Source: Cellulomonadaceae bacterium (GTDB taxonomy: Bacteria; Actinomycetota; Actinomycetes; Actinomycetales; Cellulomonadaceae). From it: a DNA stretch of 9,892 bases. Under the pieces are notes generated by a model that saw nothing but the letters and a program-made list of their open reading frames with translations, was not told the origin of the DNA and did no database searches. Shown here in pieces: positions 1 through 5,813 of the stretch. Numbering within the stretch: the stretch's first letter is position 1; each line of letters begins with the position of its first letter. Location: contig JAITCS010000061.1 in the NCBI GenBank assembly GCA_031282935.1, forward strand, positions 1-9,892. Reading direction: 5' to 3'. A program made the position numbers and the translations under genes.

Positions 1-183
1 GCCGCTGATCAGCAGTGCCACCCCGCCAGTGAAGCGGGGCGGGGGCCATCGGGCAGAATCCGAGACCGGGCCGCCGCCGTTGCGAACCAGCGCCACCCCG
101 GCAATCGTCAAATAACACCCCGCAGCACCGAACCGCCGCGTCGCCTACCTAAACAGGATGGGTTGGACGGCCTCAGAATGCCG
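1..183. other. Region after carB with no confident gene; possible start of a minus-strand gene
   Basis: This is the 183-base stretch beyond the carB stop, up to the window edge. Two minus-strand frames stay open to the edge. One runs from a TTG at 111 (or a GTG at 96) and would encode 37 residues with two hydrophobic patches, LTIAGVALV near the start and GGVALLISG at the edge, which is reminiscent of a membrane protein. The other runs from a GTG at 118 and is rich in Arg, Gly and Pro. Neither has a good ribosome binding site, and neither resembles PyrF, which often follows carB in actinobacteria. I see no hairpin plus T-run that would terminate carB transcription. Confidence 0.3.
21..44. repeat. 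GC-rich inverted repeat
   Basis: The arms CCCCGCC (21-27) and GGCGGGG (38-44) form 7 pairs. An alternative pairing uses CCCCGC (21-26) with GCGGGG (34-39). No T-run follows on either strand, so this is not a convincing intrinsic terminator. If the TTG frame described for positions 1-111 is real, the repeat lies inside coding sequence. A 10-base perfect palindrome, GCTGATCAGC, sits close by at 4-13. Confidence 0.4.
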
Positions 184-3100
184 CTAAACCAGGGCGAGCC
201 GACGAGCGGCCGTCGCGGCGGTATGCTCTTGCAAGGACTTGACCTCAAAGGGGCTGCGCAGAATCGCCTCAATCCCCTGCACGGCCGCGCCCAAGTGGTC
301 TGTGGTGGTCACAATAGCTTTCTTGGACGACGTTGCGGCGGCACGAATCGCGTAACCATCGCGGCGGGAGTCCTGGTTTGACGGCGTGTTCACCACCAAA
401 TCAACCTCCCCGGCGTTGATCATCTCCACGATGTTGCGTGAACCGTCTGCCGGGTCGGGCTCGTGAACCTTGCGCACCACCTGGGCGGGAATCCCGTTAC
501 GGGCCAAAACCTGCGCCGTGCCCTCAGTGGCCAGAATGTCAAACCCCATCTCGGAAAGCTTCTTCATGGGGAACACGATCGAGCGTTTGTCGCGGTCGGC
601 CACCGAAATGAACACCGTGCCGGAGGTGGGCAGCCCCCCGAAAGCGGCCGCCTGGGACTTAGCGAAAGCCGTCGGGAAGTCAACGTCGAAACCCATCACC
701 TCGCCAGTGGATCGCATCTCGGGGCCGAGCACGGTGTCCACCACCTGACCCTCCGGAGTACGGAAACGCTCAAACGGAAGCACGGCCTCCTTGACCGCAA
801 TCGGCGCTTGTAGGTCGAGGGTCGAGGCGTCTTGCTCGGGCAAAATCCCCTGGCGGCGCAGGCTGGCCACGGTCTCCCCAACCATCACCATCGCGGCAGC
901 CTTGGCCAGCGGCACGCCCGTGGCCTTAGAAACGAACGGCACGGTGCGCGAGGCCCTCGGGTTCGCTTCAAGCACATAAAGCACGTCGCTGACCAGCGCA
1001 TATTGCACGTTCAGCAGACCACGCACGCCCACGCCCTTAGCAATCGCCTCAGTCGAACGCCGGATGCGGGCGATCTCGCTGGTGCTCAACGACAGCGGCG
1101 GGAGCACACACGCGGAGTCGCCCGAGTGAATCCCCGCCTCCTCAATGTGCTCCATCACGCCACCCAGGAACAGCTCCTCGCCATCATAAATGGCGTCCAC
1201 GTCAATCTCCATGCCGTTGTCCAAGAAACGGTCAATCAGCAGCGGAGCCTGCAAAACGGTGGCCCCGGTCGCCGCCACAGACGCGGCCGAGTTTTCGAGC
1301 GCCCGGCGCACGTACTGTTCCAGTTGATCCTGGTGGTACACGATTTCCATGCCGCGCCCGCCCAGCACATAAGAGGGCCGAACCAGCACCGGGTATCCGA
1401 TGTGGTCAGCCACGGCGATGGCCTCCTTCAAGGTGCGGGCGGTACCGTAAGGCGGGGCCGGCAGGTGGGCGTCTTGGAGCACCTGCCCAAAAAGCTCGCG
1501 ATCCTCGGCAAGGTCAATGGCCTCCGGGGAGGTGCCTAGGATAGGCACCCCTGCCTCTTCAAGCTGCTTGGCCAAAGACAAAGGCGTTTGACCACCTAAT
1601 TGCACAATCACGCCCTTGACCGGGCCAGCGGCTAGCTCGGCCTGATAAACCTCATAAACATCCTCAAAAGTGAGCGGCTCAAAATAAAGACGATCCGCAG
1701 TATCGTAATCAGTGGAAACAGTTTCCGGGTTACAATTAATTAGGATAGTGTCATATTTCTCTTTGAGCGCCAAAGTGGCGTGCACGCAAGAATAATCGAA
1801 TTCGATACCCTGCCCAATCCGGTTTGGCCCAGAACCCAAAATGATCACCGCTTCCCTGTCACGGGGGGCAACCTCAGTCTCGAAATCGTAAGAGGAATAG
1901 CAGTACGGGGTTTTCGCCGCAAACTCGGCAGCGCAAGTATCCACCCGCTTATAAACTGGACGAATCCCGTGGGAATATCTTACCGCCCTTACGGACTGCT
2001 CACCATTAACACCCATATTCCGCAATGCCGCAATTTGGCGGTCAGAAAGGCCGTGGCGTTTGGCCTCAAATAAGATTTCTGCATTCAGATTGGGGGCTAC
2101 TTTGACCGCGTCAGCGACTTCATTTATTTGCTGGATTTGATCTAGGAACCACGGGTCAATCATTGTTGCTTGATAAACTTGTTCAATGGTGGGGCCACCA
2201 TTTTCCGGGCTTAACCGCAGCGCTTGCTGCACATCAACCAAACGGGTTTCATAAGGGGTTTTTATCTTGTGCAATAAGTCAGATAAATCCGCCCCGGTGG
2301 GCGCTGGGCCATCCCAATGGAATTGCACGCCAGTTTTGTCAATGGACCGCAACGCTTTCCCAAGGGACTCGGTGAAGTTGCGGCCTAACGCCATCGCCTC
2401 CCCCACTGATTTCATGGTGGTGGTTAAGGTGGGGTCAGCGGCTGTGAATTTCTCGAAAGCGAAACGCGGCACTTTCACAACCACATAGTCAAGGGTCGGC
2501 TCGAAACTGGCCGGAGTTTCCGCAGTAATGTCGTTAGGAATCTCATCCAGGGTGTACCCGATAGCCACTTTGGCCGCGATTTTGGCGATGGGATAACCGC
2601 TCGCCTTCGAAGCTAAAGCCGAAGAACGCGACACGCGCGGATTCATTTCGATAACGATAATGCGACCCGTTTTCGGGTCCACCGCGAATTGAATGTTACA
2701 GCCGCCGGTATCAACCCCGACCTCGCGGATAATCGCAATAGAAATATCACGCATACGCTGATATTCGCGGTCAGTTAATGTCAGCGCCGGGGCCACAGTA
2801 ATTGAATCCCCGGTGTGTACCCCCACGGCGTCCACATTCTCGATAGAACAAACGATAACCACGTTATCTTTACGATCCCGCATTAGTTCGAGTTCGTATT
2901 CTTTCCAACCCAAAATGGACTCTTCAAGCAAAACCTCATGCACCGGCGAATGGGCAATGCCCTGCCCCACAATTCGGCGCAGTTGCTCTTCGTTATACGC
3001 TAACCCGGAACCGAGCCCACCCATTGTGAACGAGGGCCGAACCACCATCGGATAACCGAGTTCTTTCGCAACCTCAAGCGCAGCATCAACGGAATGCACA

Positions 3101-3543
3101 ACCTGGCTGCGTGCCGATTCGCCGCCACACTTTTCTACCACATCTTTAAATTCTTGACGATTTTCTGCTTTCCGAATCGCCGGAATGTTCGCGCCAATCA
3201 ATTCGACATTATATTTATCTAAAACCCCGGCCTCGTATAATCCGATGGCCGCGTTTAGCGCCGTTTGGCCGCCCAAGGTTGGCAGCAAAGCATCGGGGCG
3301 CTCTTTTTTGATGATAGACGTTAAAACATCCACCGTAATAGGCTCAACGTAAGTTGCGTCCGCAAACTCTGGGTCGGTCATAATAGTGGCGGGGTTGGAA
3401 TTGACCAGGATAACCCGTAGGCCCTCCTGCTTGAGCACCCGGCACGCCTGGGTGCCAGAATAGTCGAACTCGCAGGCCTGCCCAATCACAATCGGGCCAG
3501 AACCAATAACCAAAACGGACTTAATGTCTTCGCGGCGCGGCAC
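184..3543 (-). CDS. carB: Carbamoyl-phosphate synthase large subunit
   Basis: This is the synthetase subunit of carbamoyl-phosphate synthetase. It uses ammonia delivered by CarA, bicarbonate and two ATP to make carbamoyl phosphate for pyrimidine and arginine synthesis in the cytoplasm. At 1119 residues it is full length, slightly longer than the roughly 1070 of E. coli. Visible parts are the first ATP-grasp half (1 to about 400), with [17 protein letters not shown] at 14-30 and ATP/metal ligands E299 and N301 in [12 protein letters not shown]; an oligomerisation region (about 400-560); the second ATP-grasp half with [16 protein letters not shown] at 570-585 and the matching E859/N861; and an MGS-like allosteric domain (about 970-1119) with ATEGTAQ. 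The GTG start is favoured because homology begins within about eight residues of it. There is no Shine-Dalgarno sequence before it, and a TAAGAT element fits a leaderless mRNA. GC content falls clearly in the N-terminal two-thirds of the gene. The stop is TAG. Confidence 0.98.
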   Translation of the reverse strand: MPRREDIKSVLVIGSGPIVIGQACEFDYSGTQACRVLKQEGLRVILVNSNPATIMTDPEFADATYVEPITVDVLTSIIKKERPDALLPTLGGQTALNAAIGLYEAGVLDKYNVELIGANIPAIRKAENRQEFKDVVEKCGGESARSQVVHSVDAALEVAKELGYPMVVRPSFTMGGLGSGLAYNEEQLRRIVGQGIAHSPVHEVLLEESILGWKEYELELMRDRKDNVVIVCSIENVDAVGVHTGDSITVAPALTLTDREYQRMRDISIAIIREVGVDTGGCNIQFAVDPKTGRIIVIEMNPRVSRSSALASKASGYPIAKIAAKVAIGYTLDEIPNDITAETPASFEPTLDYVVVKVPRFAFEKFTAADPTLTTTMKSVGEAMALGRNFTESLGKALRSIDKTGVQFHWDGPAPTGADLSDLLHKIKTPYETRLVDVQQALRLSPENGGPTIEQVYQATMIDPWFLDQIQQINEVADAVKVAPNLNAEILFEAKRHGLSDRQIAALRNMGVNGEQSVRAVRYSHGIRPVYKRVDTCAAEFAAKTPYCYSSYDFETEVAPRDREAVIILGSGPNRIGQGIEFDYSCVHATLALKEKYDTILINCNPETVSTDYDTADRLYFEPLTFEDVYEVYQAELAAGPVKGVIVQLGGQTPLSLAKQLEEAGVPILGTSPEAIDLAEDRELFGQVLQDAHLPAPPYGTARTLKEAIAVADHIGYPVLVRPSYVLGGRGMEIVYHQDQLEQYVRRALENSAASVAATGATVLQAPLLIDRFLDNGMEIDVDAIYDGEELFLGGVMEHIEEAGIHSGDSACVLPPLSLSTSEIARIRRSTEAIAKGVGVRGLLNVQYALVSDVLYVLEANPRASRTVPFVSKATGVPLAKAAAMVMVGETVASLRRQGILPEQDASTLDLQAPIAVKEAVLPFERFRTPEGQVVDTVLGPEMRSTGEVMGFDVDFPTAFAKSQAAAFGGLPTSGTVFISVADRDKRSIVFPMKKLSEMGFDILATEGTAQVLARNGIPAQVVRKVHEPDPADGSRNIVEMINAGEVDLVVNTPSNQDSRRDGYAIRAAATSSKKAIVTTTDHLGAAVQGIEAILRSPFEVKSLQEHTAATAARRLALV

Positions 3544-3549
3544 AATTAC

Positions 3550-3555
3550 ATCTTA
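3550..3555 (-). promoter_or_regulatory. Candidate -10 element of a leaderless carB promoter
   Basis: On the minus strand TAAGAT occupies exactly -12 to -7 relative to the G of the carB GTG codon. It matches the TANNNT pattern of actinobacterial housekeeping promoters. With this spacing transcription would begin at, or within a base or two of, the start codon. No purine-rich ribosome binding site precedes the GTG, which fits leaderless translation. I find no convincing -35 hexamer at 16 to 18 bases. The placement is seen in the sequence; promoter activity is inferred. Confidence 0.5.
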
Positions 3556-3565
3556 GCGGTATTTT

Positions 3566-3616
3566 GGGCGGGCCACGCAGATTTGTCTTGGTGGCGGGCC
3601 ATTCTTCGGCCCGTCC
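3566..3616 (-). other. Competing hairpins upstream of carB
   Basis: Read on the minus strand, CGGGCC (3608-3613) can pair with GGCCCG in either of two downstream copies of a nine-base direct repeat, TGGCCCGCC (3593-3601 and 3567-3575). The near pairing gives a six-pair stem with a seven-base loop, extended by two more pairs past a bulged A. The far pairing encloses about 30 bases. Neither is followed by a T-run, since the second copy is followed by AAAA. This is therefore not an ordinary terminator. It could be a regulatory leader structure or simply GC-rich spacer. Confidence 0.35.
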
Positions 3617-3690
3617 CGCTTGGCGCTCGTTACGCGCTGCGCAGAACTGCCCTCGAATATGCCAGATTAAGCCAGTCTGTGAGGCCAGCC

Positions 3691-3837
3691 CTATCGCTTT
3701 GACACAGCGGGCACTAGATGACCTCTAGCCGTATCTTGTTTCTGCACGGTGCGGGCGATTAGGCGAGTGCAGAGCACCTCATCGGTTTTAAGCTCGGTTA
3801 TTGCCTGGGCGAGTTCAACATAACCGGGGTTATTCAT
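3691..3837 (-). CDS. Possible small protein of 48 residues, coupled to carA
   Basis: This is a 48-codon frame starting [17 protein letters not shown] and ending VPAVSKR with a TAG stop. Its ATG overlaps the carA stop in the four-base arrangement ATGA, the classic geometry for translational coupling. There is no Shine-Dalgarno sequence of its own, so translation would depend on ribosomes finishing carA. Residues 6 to about 32 could form an amphipathic helix, and the sequence contains one cysteine (C23). There is no signal peptide or membrane segment. About half of its codons end in G or C, which is not strongly coding-like. I recognise no family and assign no function. It may be a genuine small protein in the carA-carB unit, or a chance frame in a decayed spacer. 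Confidence 0.35.
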   Translation of the reverse strand: MNNPGYVELAQAITELKTDEVLCTRLIARTVQKQDTARGHLVPAVSKR

Positions 3838-5024
3838 GTTTTGGGTATTGTGGGGTGGGAAGAATTGTTTTGCATTAGGTTCAGGAATCTGTCAAATAGG
3901 TAAGCGGAATCGTGGGGGCCAGCCGCAGCTTCAGGATGATATTGCACCGAGAACGCGGGAATGTCCAGCGCTTGCAAGCCCTCAACCACGTTATCGTTTA
4001 GGCCGACATGAGATACCATAACCCGGCCATACTGATTGTTTGGCGCCAGCACTGCCGTTTGTTCAGTAGCGGCCTCCAACGGAGCGGCAACCGCGAACCC
4101 ATGATTGTGGGCAGTAATTTCAACTTTATCTGTGGTTCTATCCATAACCGGCTGATTCACGCCGCGATGCCCAAACGGCAATTTGTAAGTGTCGAACCCA
4201 AGTGCGCGGCCAAACATTTGATGCCCAAAACAAATTCCGAAGAATGGGATCTTGGCGTCCAAAACATCCTTAAGCAGCGCCACAGTTCCCGTCATAGTTT
4301 CCGGGTCGCCTGGGCCGTTGGAAAAGAAAACCCCACCGGGCGCATCGTCGGGCAATAAATCAATAATCTGCGCAAAAGTGGTATCTTTAGGCACCACGTG
4401 AGTGCGCACCCCGCGCTCAGCCAACCGTTCGGGAGTCATGGACTTAATGCCTAAATCAATCGCCACCACCGTGGCCAGAGGATCAAGCCCGGCAAAATCG
4501 CCACTCGGTTCCACCGTGTAGGTTTTCCCAGTGGTCACTTGGCCCGCCAGTTCAGAACCGGCCATCAGCGGCGCCTCACGAACCTGACTAAGCATTTCTT
4601 GTTCCGTCACAAGCGCCGCGCCAGAGAAAATCCCGGCCCGCATTACCCCTTTGTCGCGCAAATGCCGCACCAAGAATCTGGTATCCACACCAGAAATACC
4701 GACGATTTTTTGCTCTTCCAGGTCGGTTTCGAGAGACTTCTCGGCCCGCCAAGACGAAACGCGCCGCGCTGGATCGCGCAACACCACCCCGGCCACCCAG
4801 ATTTTGTTCGATTCTGGGTCCTCATAATTGACCCCGGTGTTGCCGATGTGTGGGGCGGTGAAAATCAGGATTTGGCTGTGGTATGACGGGTCGGTTAATG
4901 ATTCCTGGTAACCAGTCATTGCGGTATTGAAAACTAATTCCCCGAGCGTGGTGCCCAGCGCGCCGTACGCGTTGCCGTGGAGCACCGTGCCGTCTTCAAG
5001 AACCAATGCCGCTTTATCTTGCAC
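3834..5024 (-). CDS. carA: Carbamoyl-phosphate synthase small subunit (glutamine amidotransferase)
   Basis: CarA hydrolyses glutamine and passes ammonia through an internal tunnel to CarB. The 396 residues match the usual length. The N-terminal CarA-specific domain (1 to about 150) shows [15 protein letters not shown] and [17 protein letters not shown]. The class I glutamine amidotransferase domain (about 185-385) has the oxyanion region SNGPGDP, nucleophile C265 in GICFGHQ, and the His-Glu pair H363/E365 in QYHPEA, so the catalytic triad is complete. The start is a GTG at 5022-5024. The only nearby ATG (5030-5032) is out of frame, and the next upstream feature is the tRNA. Only 37 bases separate the tRNA from the GTG, and no strong ribosome binding site is visible. 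The TGA stop overlaps the ATG of a 48-codon frame, and carB starts 290 bases further on. Confidence 0.98.
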   Translation of the reverse strand: MQDKAALVLEDGTVLHGNAYGALGTTLGELVFNTAMTGYQESLTDPSYHSQILIFTAPHIGNTGVNYEDPESNKIWVAGVVLRDPARRVSSWRAEKSLETDLEEQKIVGISGVDTRFLVRHLRDKGVMRAGIFSGAALVTEQEMLSQVREAPLMAGSELAGQVTTGKTYTVEPSGDFAGLDPLATVVAIDLGIKSMTPERLAERGVRTHVVPKDTTFAQIIDLLPDDAPGGVFFSNGPGDPETMTGTVALLKDVLDAKIPFFGICFGHQMFGRALGFDTYKLPFGHRGVNQPVMDRTTDKVEITAHNHGFAVAAPLEAATEQTAVLAPNNQYGRVMVSHVGLNDNVVEGLQALDIPAFSVQYHPEAAAGPHDSAYLFDRFLNLMQNNSSHPTIPKT

Positions 5025-5035
5025 AAGCTCATCGT

Positions 5036-5041
5036 ATCTTA
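5036..5041 (-). promoter_or_regulatory. Candidate -10 element of carA
   Basis: The minus-strand hexamer TAAGAT, identical to the one before carB, lies 11 bases upstream of the carA GTG. A start about 7 bases after it would leave a leader of only some 4 to 6 bases, nearly leaderless. A partly overlapping TATTTT (5040-5045) is an alternative -10. No good -35 is visible; that position falls in the tRNA-Ser 3' end and trailer. carA could instead be read through from the tRNA promoter. Confidence 0.35.
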
Positions 5042-5048
5042 AAATAGC

Positions 5049-5080
5049 TCAAATCCTCGCGCGGAGACGCGGGGATTTGA
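5049..5080 (-). promoter_or_regulatory. Hairpin joining the tRNA-Ser 3' end to the carA leader
   Basis: In the minus-strand transcript the tRNA segment UCAAAUCCCCGCG (5080-5068), which is T-loop, T-stem and the first acceptor bases, can pair with CGCGAGGAUUUGA (5061-5049) directly after the tRNA. This gives 12 Watson-Crick pairs out of 13 with one C-A mismatch and a six-base loop. It is incompatible with the T-stem and acceptor stem. It is followed by GCUAUUUUAAG, a weak U-rich tract. It could act as a terminator for the tRNA transcript or as a switch governing read-through into carA. The pairing is seen in the sequence; the role is inferred. Confidence 0.45.
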
Positions 5081-5148
5081 ACCCCGGGACGCTTTTACAC
5101 GTCACTTCATTAGCAGTGAAGCCCATTCGGCCGCTCTGGCACGTCTCC
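5062..5148 (-). tRNA. tRNA-Ser, anticodon GCT
   Basis: This is an 87-base tRNA reading the serine codons AGC and AGU. The acceptor stem GGAGACG/CGTCTCC gives seven pairs, with G as discriminator (5062). The anticodon stem CTTCA/TGAAG encloses the loop CTGCTAA, with anticodon GCT at 5112-5114. A long variable arm with GACG/CGTC pairing is the hallmark of a class II tRNA such as serine. The T arm CGGGG-TTCAAAT-CCCCG is canonical. CCA is not encoded, since CGC follows the discriminator, so it must be added by nucleotidyltransferase. The gene lies between the folate operon and carA, in the same direction as both. Confidence 0.95.
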
Positions 5149-5289
5149 ATGCGCGACGCAGCCGATACGACGGCGTTGCGCAACTCCAAGATACCGTAAT
5201 ACAACCGCCAAGAGCAAACACCGGCGATGATTGCGCGTAAAGTCGGCGGCAGATTCCAGGTGAGGTGGCGGGTAAGGGTGGTTTCCTTT
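5149..5289 (-). other. Spacer between the DUF3180 gene and tRNA-Ser
   Basis: These 141 bases follow the stop of the folate operon. I see no coding frame, and no hairpin with a T-run that would clearly end the folate transcript. The spacer carries the candidate tRNA promoter near 5188-5217. Confidence 0.5.
5188..5217 (-). promoter_or_regulatory. Candidate promoter of tRNA-Ser
   Basis: On the minus strand TTGCTC (5212-5217) and TATCTT (5188-5193) are separated by 18 bases. They match the sigma-70-type -35 and -10 consensus at three and four positions. Transcription would start near 5181, about 33 bases before the mature tRNA 5' end, leaving a leader for RNase P to remove. Because no strong terminator separates the tRNA from carA, this promoter could also feed carA. 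Confidence 0.45.
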
Positions 5290-5805
5290 CTAAACGGGGG
5301 TTTCTTGCGGGATTTGGGGCCGAACTACCCGACCGCCGGGGCCGCCTCCTTTAGTGGCTTTTTCGATGTCGGCAGGTGGCAGCTCGCAAAATCGCTCGAC
5401 GATCACGCCACACACCAGCAGGGTTAAGGCCGCCAAGGCTGCGATACCTAATTCCACGGTGAGCAGGCGTTGGATTCCGTAGCCCCAGTTCTGGGCGATG
5501 ACAATCGTGGCGGCCAGATAGCGGCCAAACAGAATTGCGCCCGTCCACTCGGCGGCTTTCGCGAGCGCCAAGGTGCGCGCCGCCTTTATCGGGTCGAGGT
5601 CAGGCTTGTCCCCTTTAAGGTATGCGCGCACGGCTAGGCCGAACCGCAAAATCATTATGGATAGGCTGAACAGAGCAACCCACTCCACCCAACTTGTGTT
5701 TCCCAGCCCGACGCGAACCTCGGGGAATGTCTGCATTATTGCGAGCACCACCAGAAAGACTGCCGCAGCGACGACAGCCAGCATCCCGAGCGAGGTTCGA
5801 CGCAT
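5290..5805 (-). CDS. DUF3180 family membrane protein
   Basis: This 171-residue integral membrane protein has four predicted helices, near residues 5-26, 40-62, 83-105 and 114-137. The segment DPIKAARTLALAKAAEWTGAILFGRYLA, about 71 to 98, is the conserved core of the family, with an Arg/Lys-rich stretch leading into the third helix. The C-terminus (141-171) is soluble, Gly/Pro-rich and basic. The gene starts 8 bases after the folB-folK stop, and AGGAA (5811-5815) overlaps that stop as a ribosome binding site, so it is almost certainly co-transcribed. Members of this family commonly sit at the end of actinobacterial folate operons. Their function is unknown, and involvement in pterin or folate handling is only a guess from position. 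Confidence 0.85.
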   Translation of the reverse strand: MRRTSLGMLAVVAAAVFLVVLAIMQTFPEVRVGLGNTSWVEWVALFSLSIMILRFGLAVRAYLKGDKPDLDPIKAARTLALAKAAEWTGAILFGRYLAATIVIAQNWGYGIQRLLTVELGIAALAALTLLVCGVIVERFCELPPADIEKATKGGGPGGRVVRPQIPQETPV

Positions 5806-5813
5806 TGGAGTTC

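Noticed and set aside
832..1539. 235-codon plus-strand frame
   Set aside because: It lies entirely inside carB in the opposite direction. Its composition (His, Arg, Gly, Gln rich) is that of an antisense shadow, and carB motifs are intact there.
3546..3551. ATG-TAA minimal start-stop directly before carB
   Set aside because: The bases overlap the TAAGAT promoter element and would not be in a leaderless transcript. Chance is the simplest explanation.
3539..3690. Frame-shifted continuation of the 48-codon frame into the carA-carB spacer
   Set aside because: One frame is open from about 3722 into carB, but it has no ATG, GTG or TTG start, is Arg-rich, and no slippery sequence is evident.
3714..3728. 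CTAGA-TGACC-TCTAG inverted repeat as an operator
   Set aside because: The five-base arms are too short to be convincing, it lies inside the candidate small frame, and no second copy was seen.
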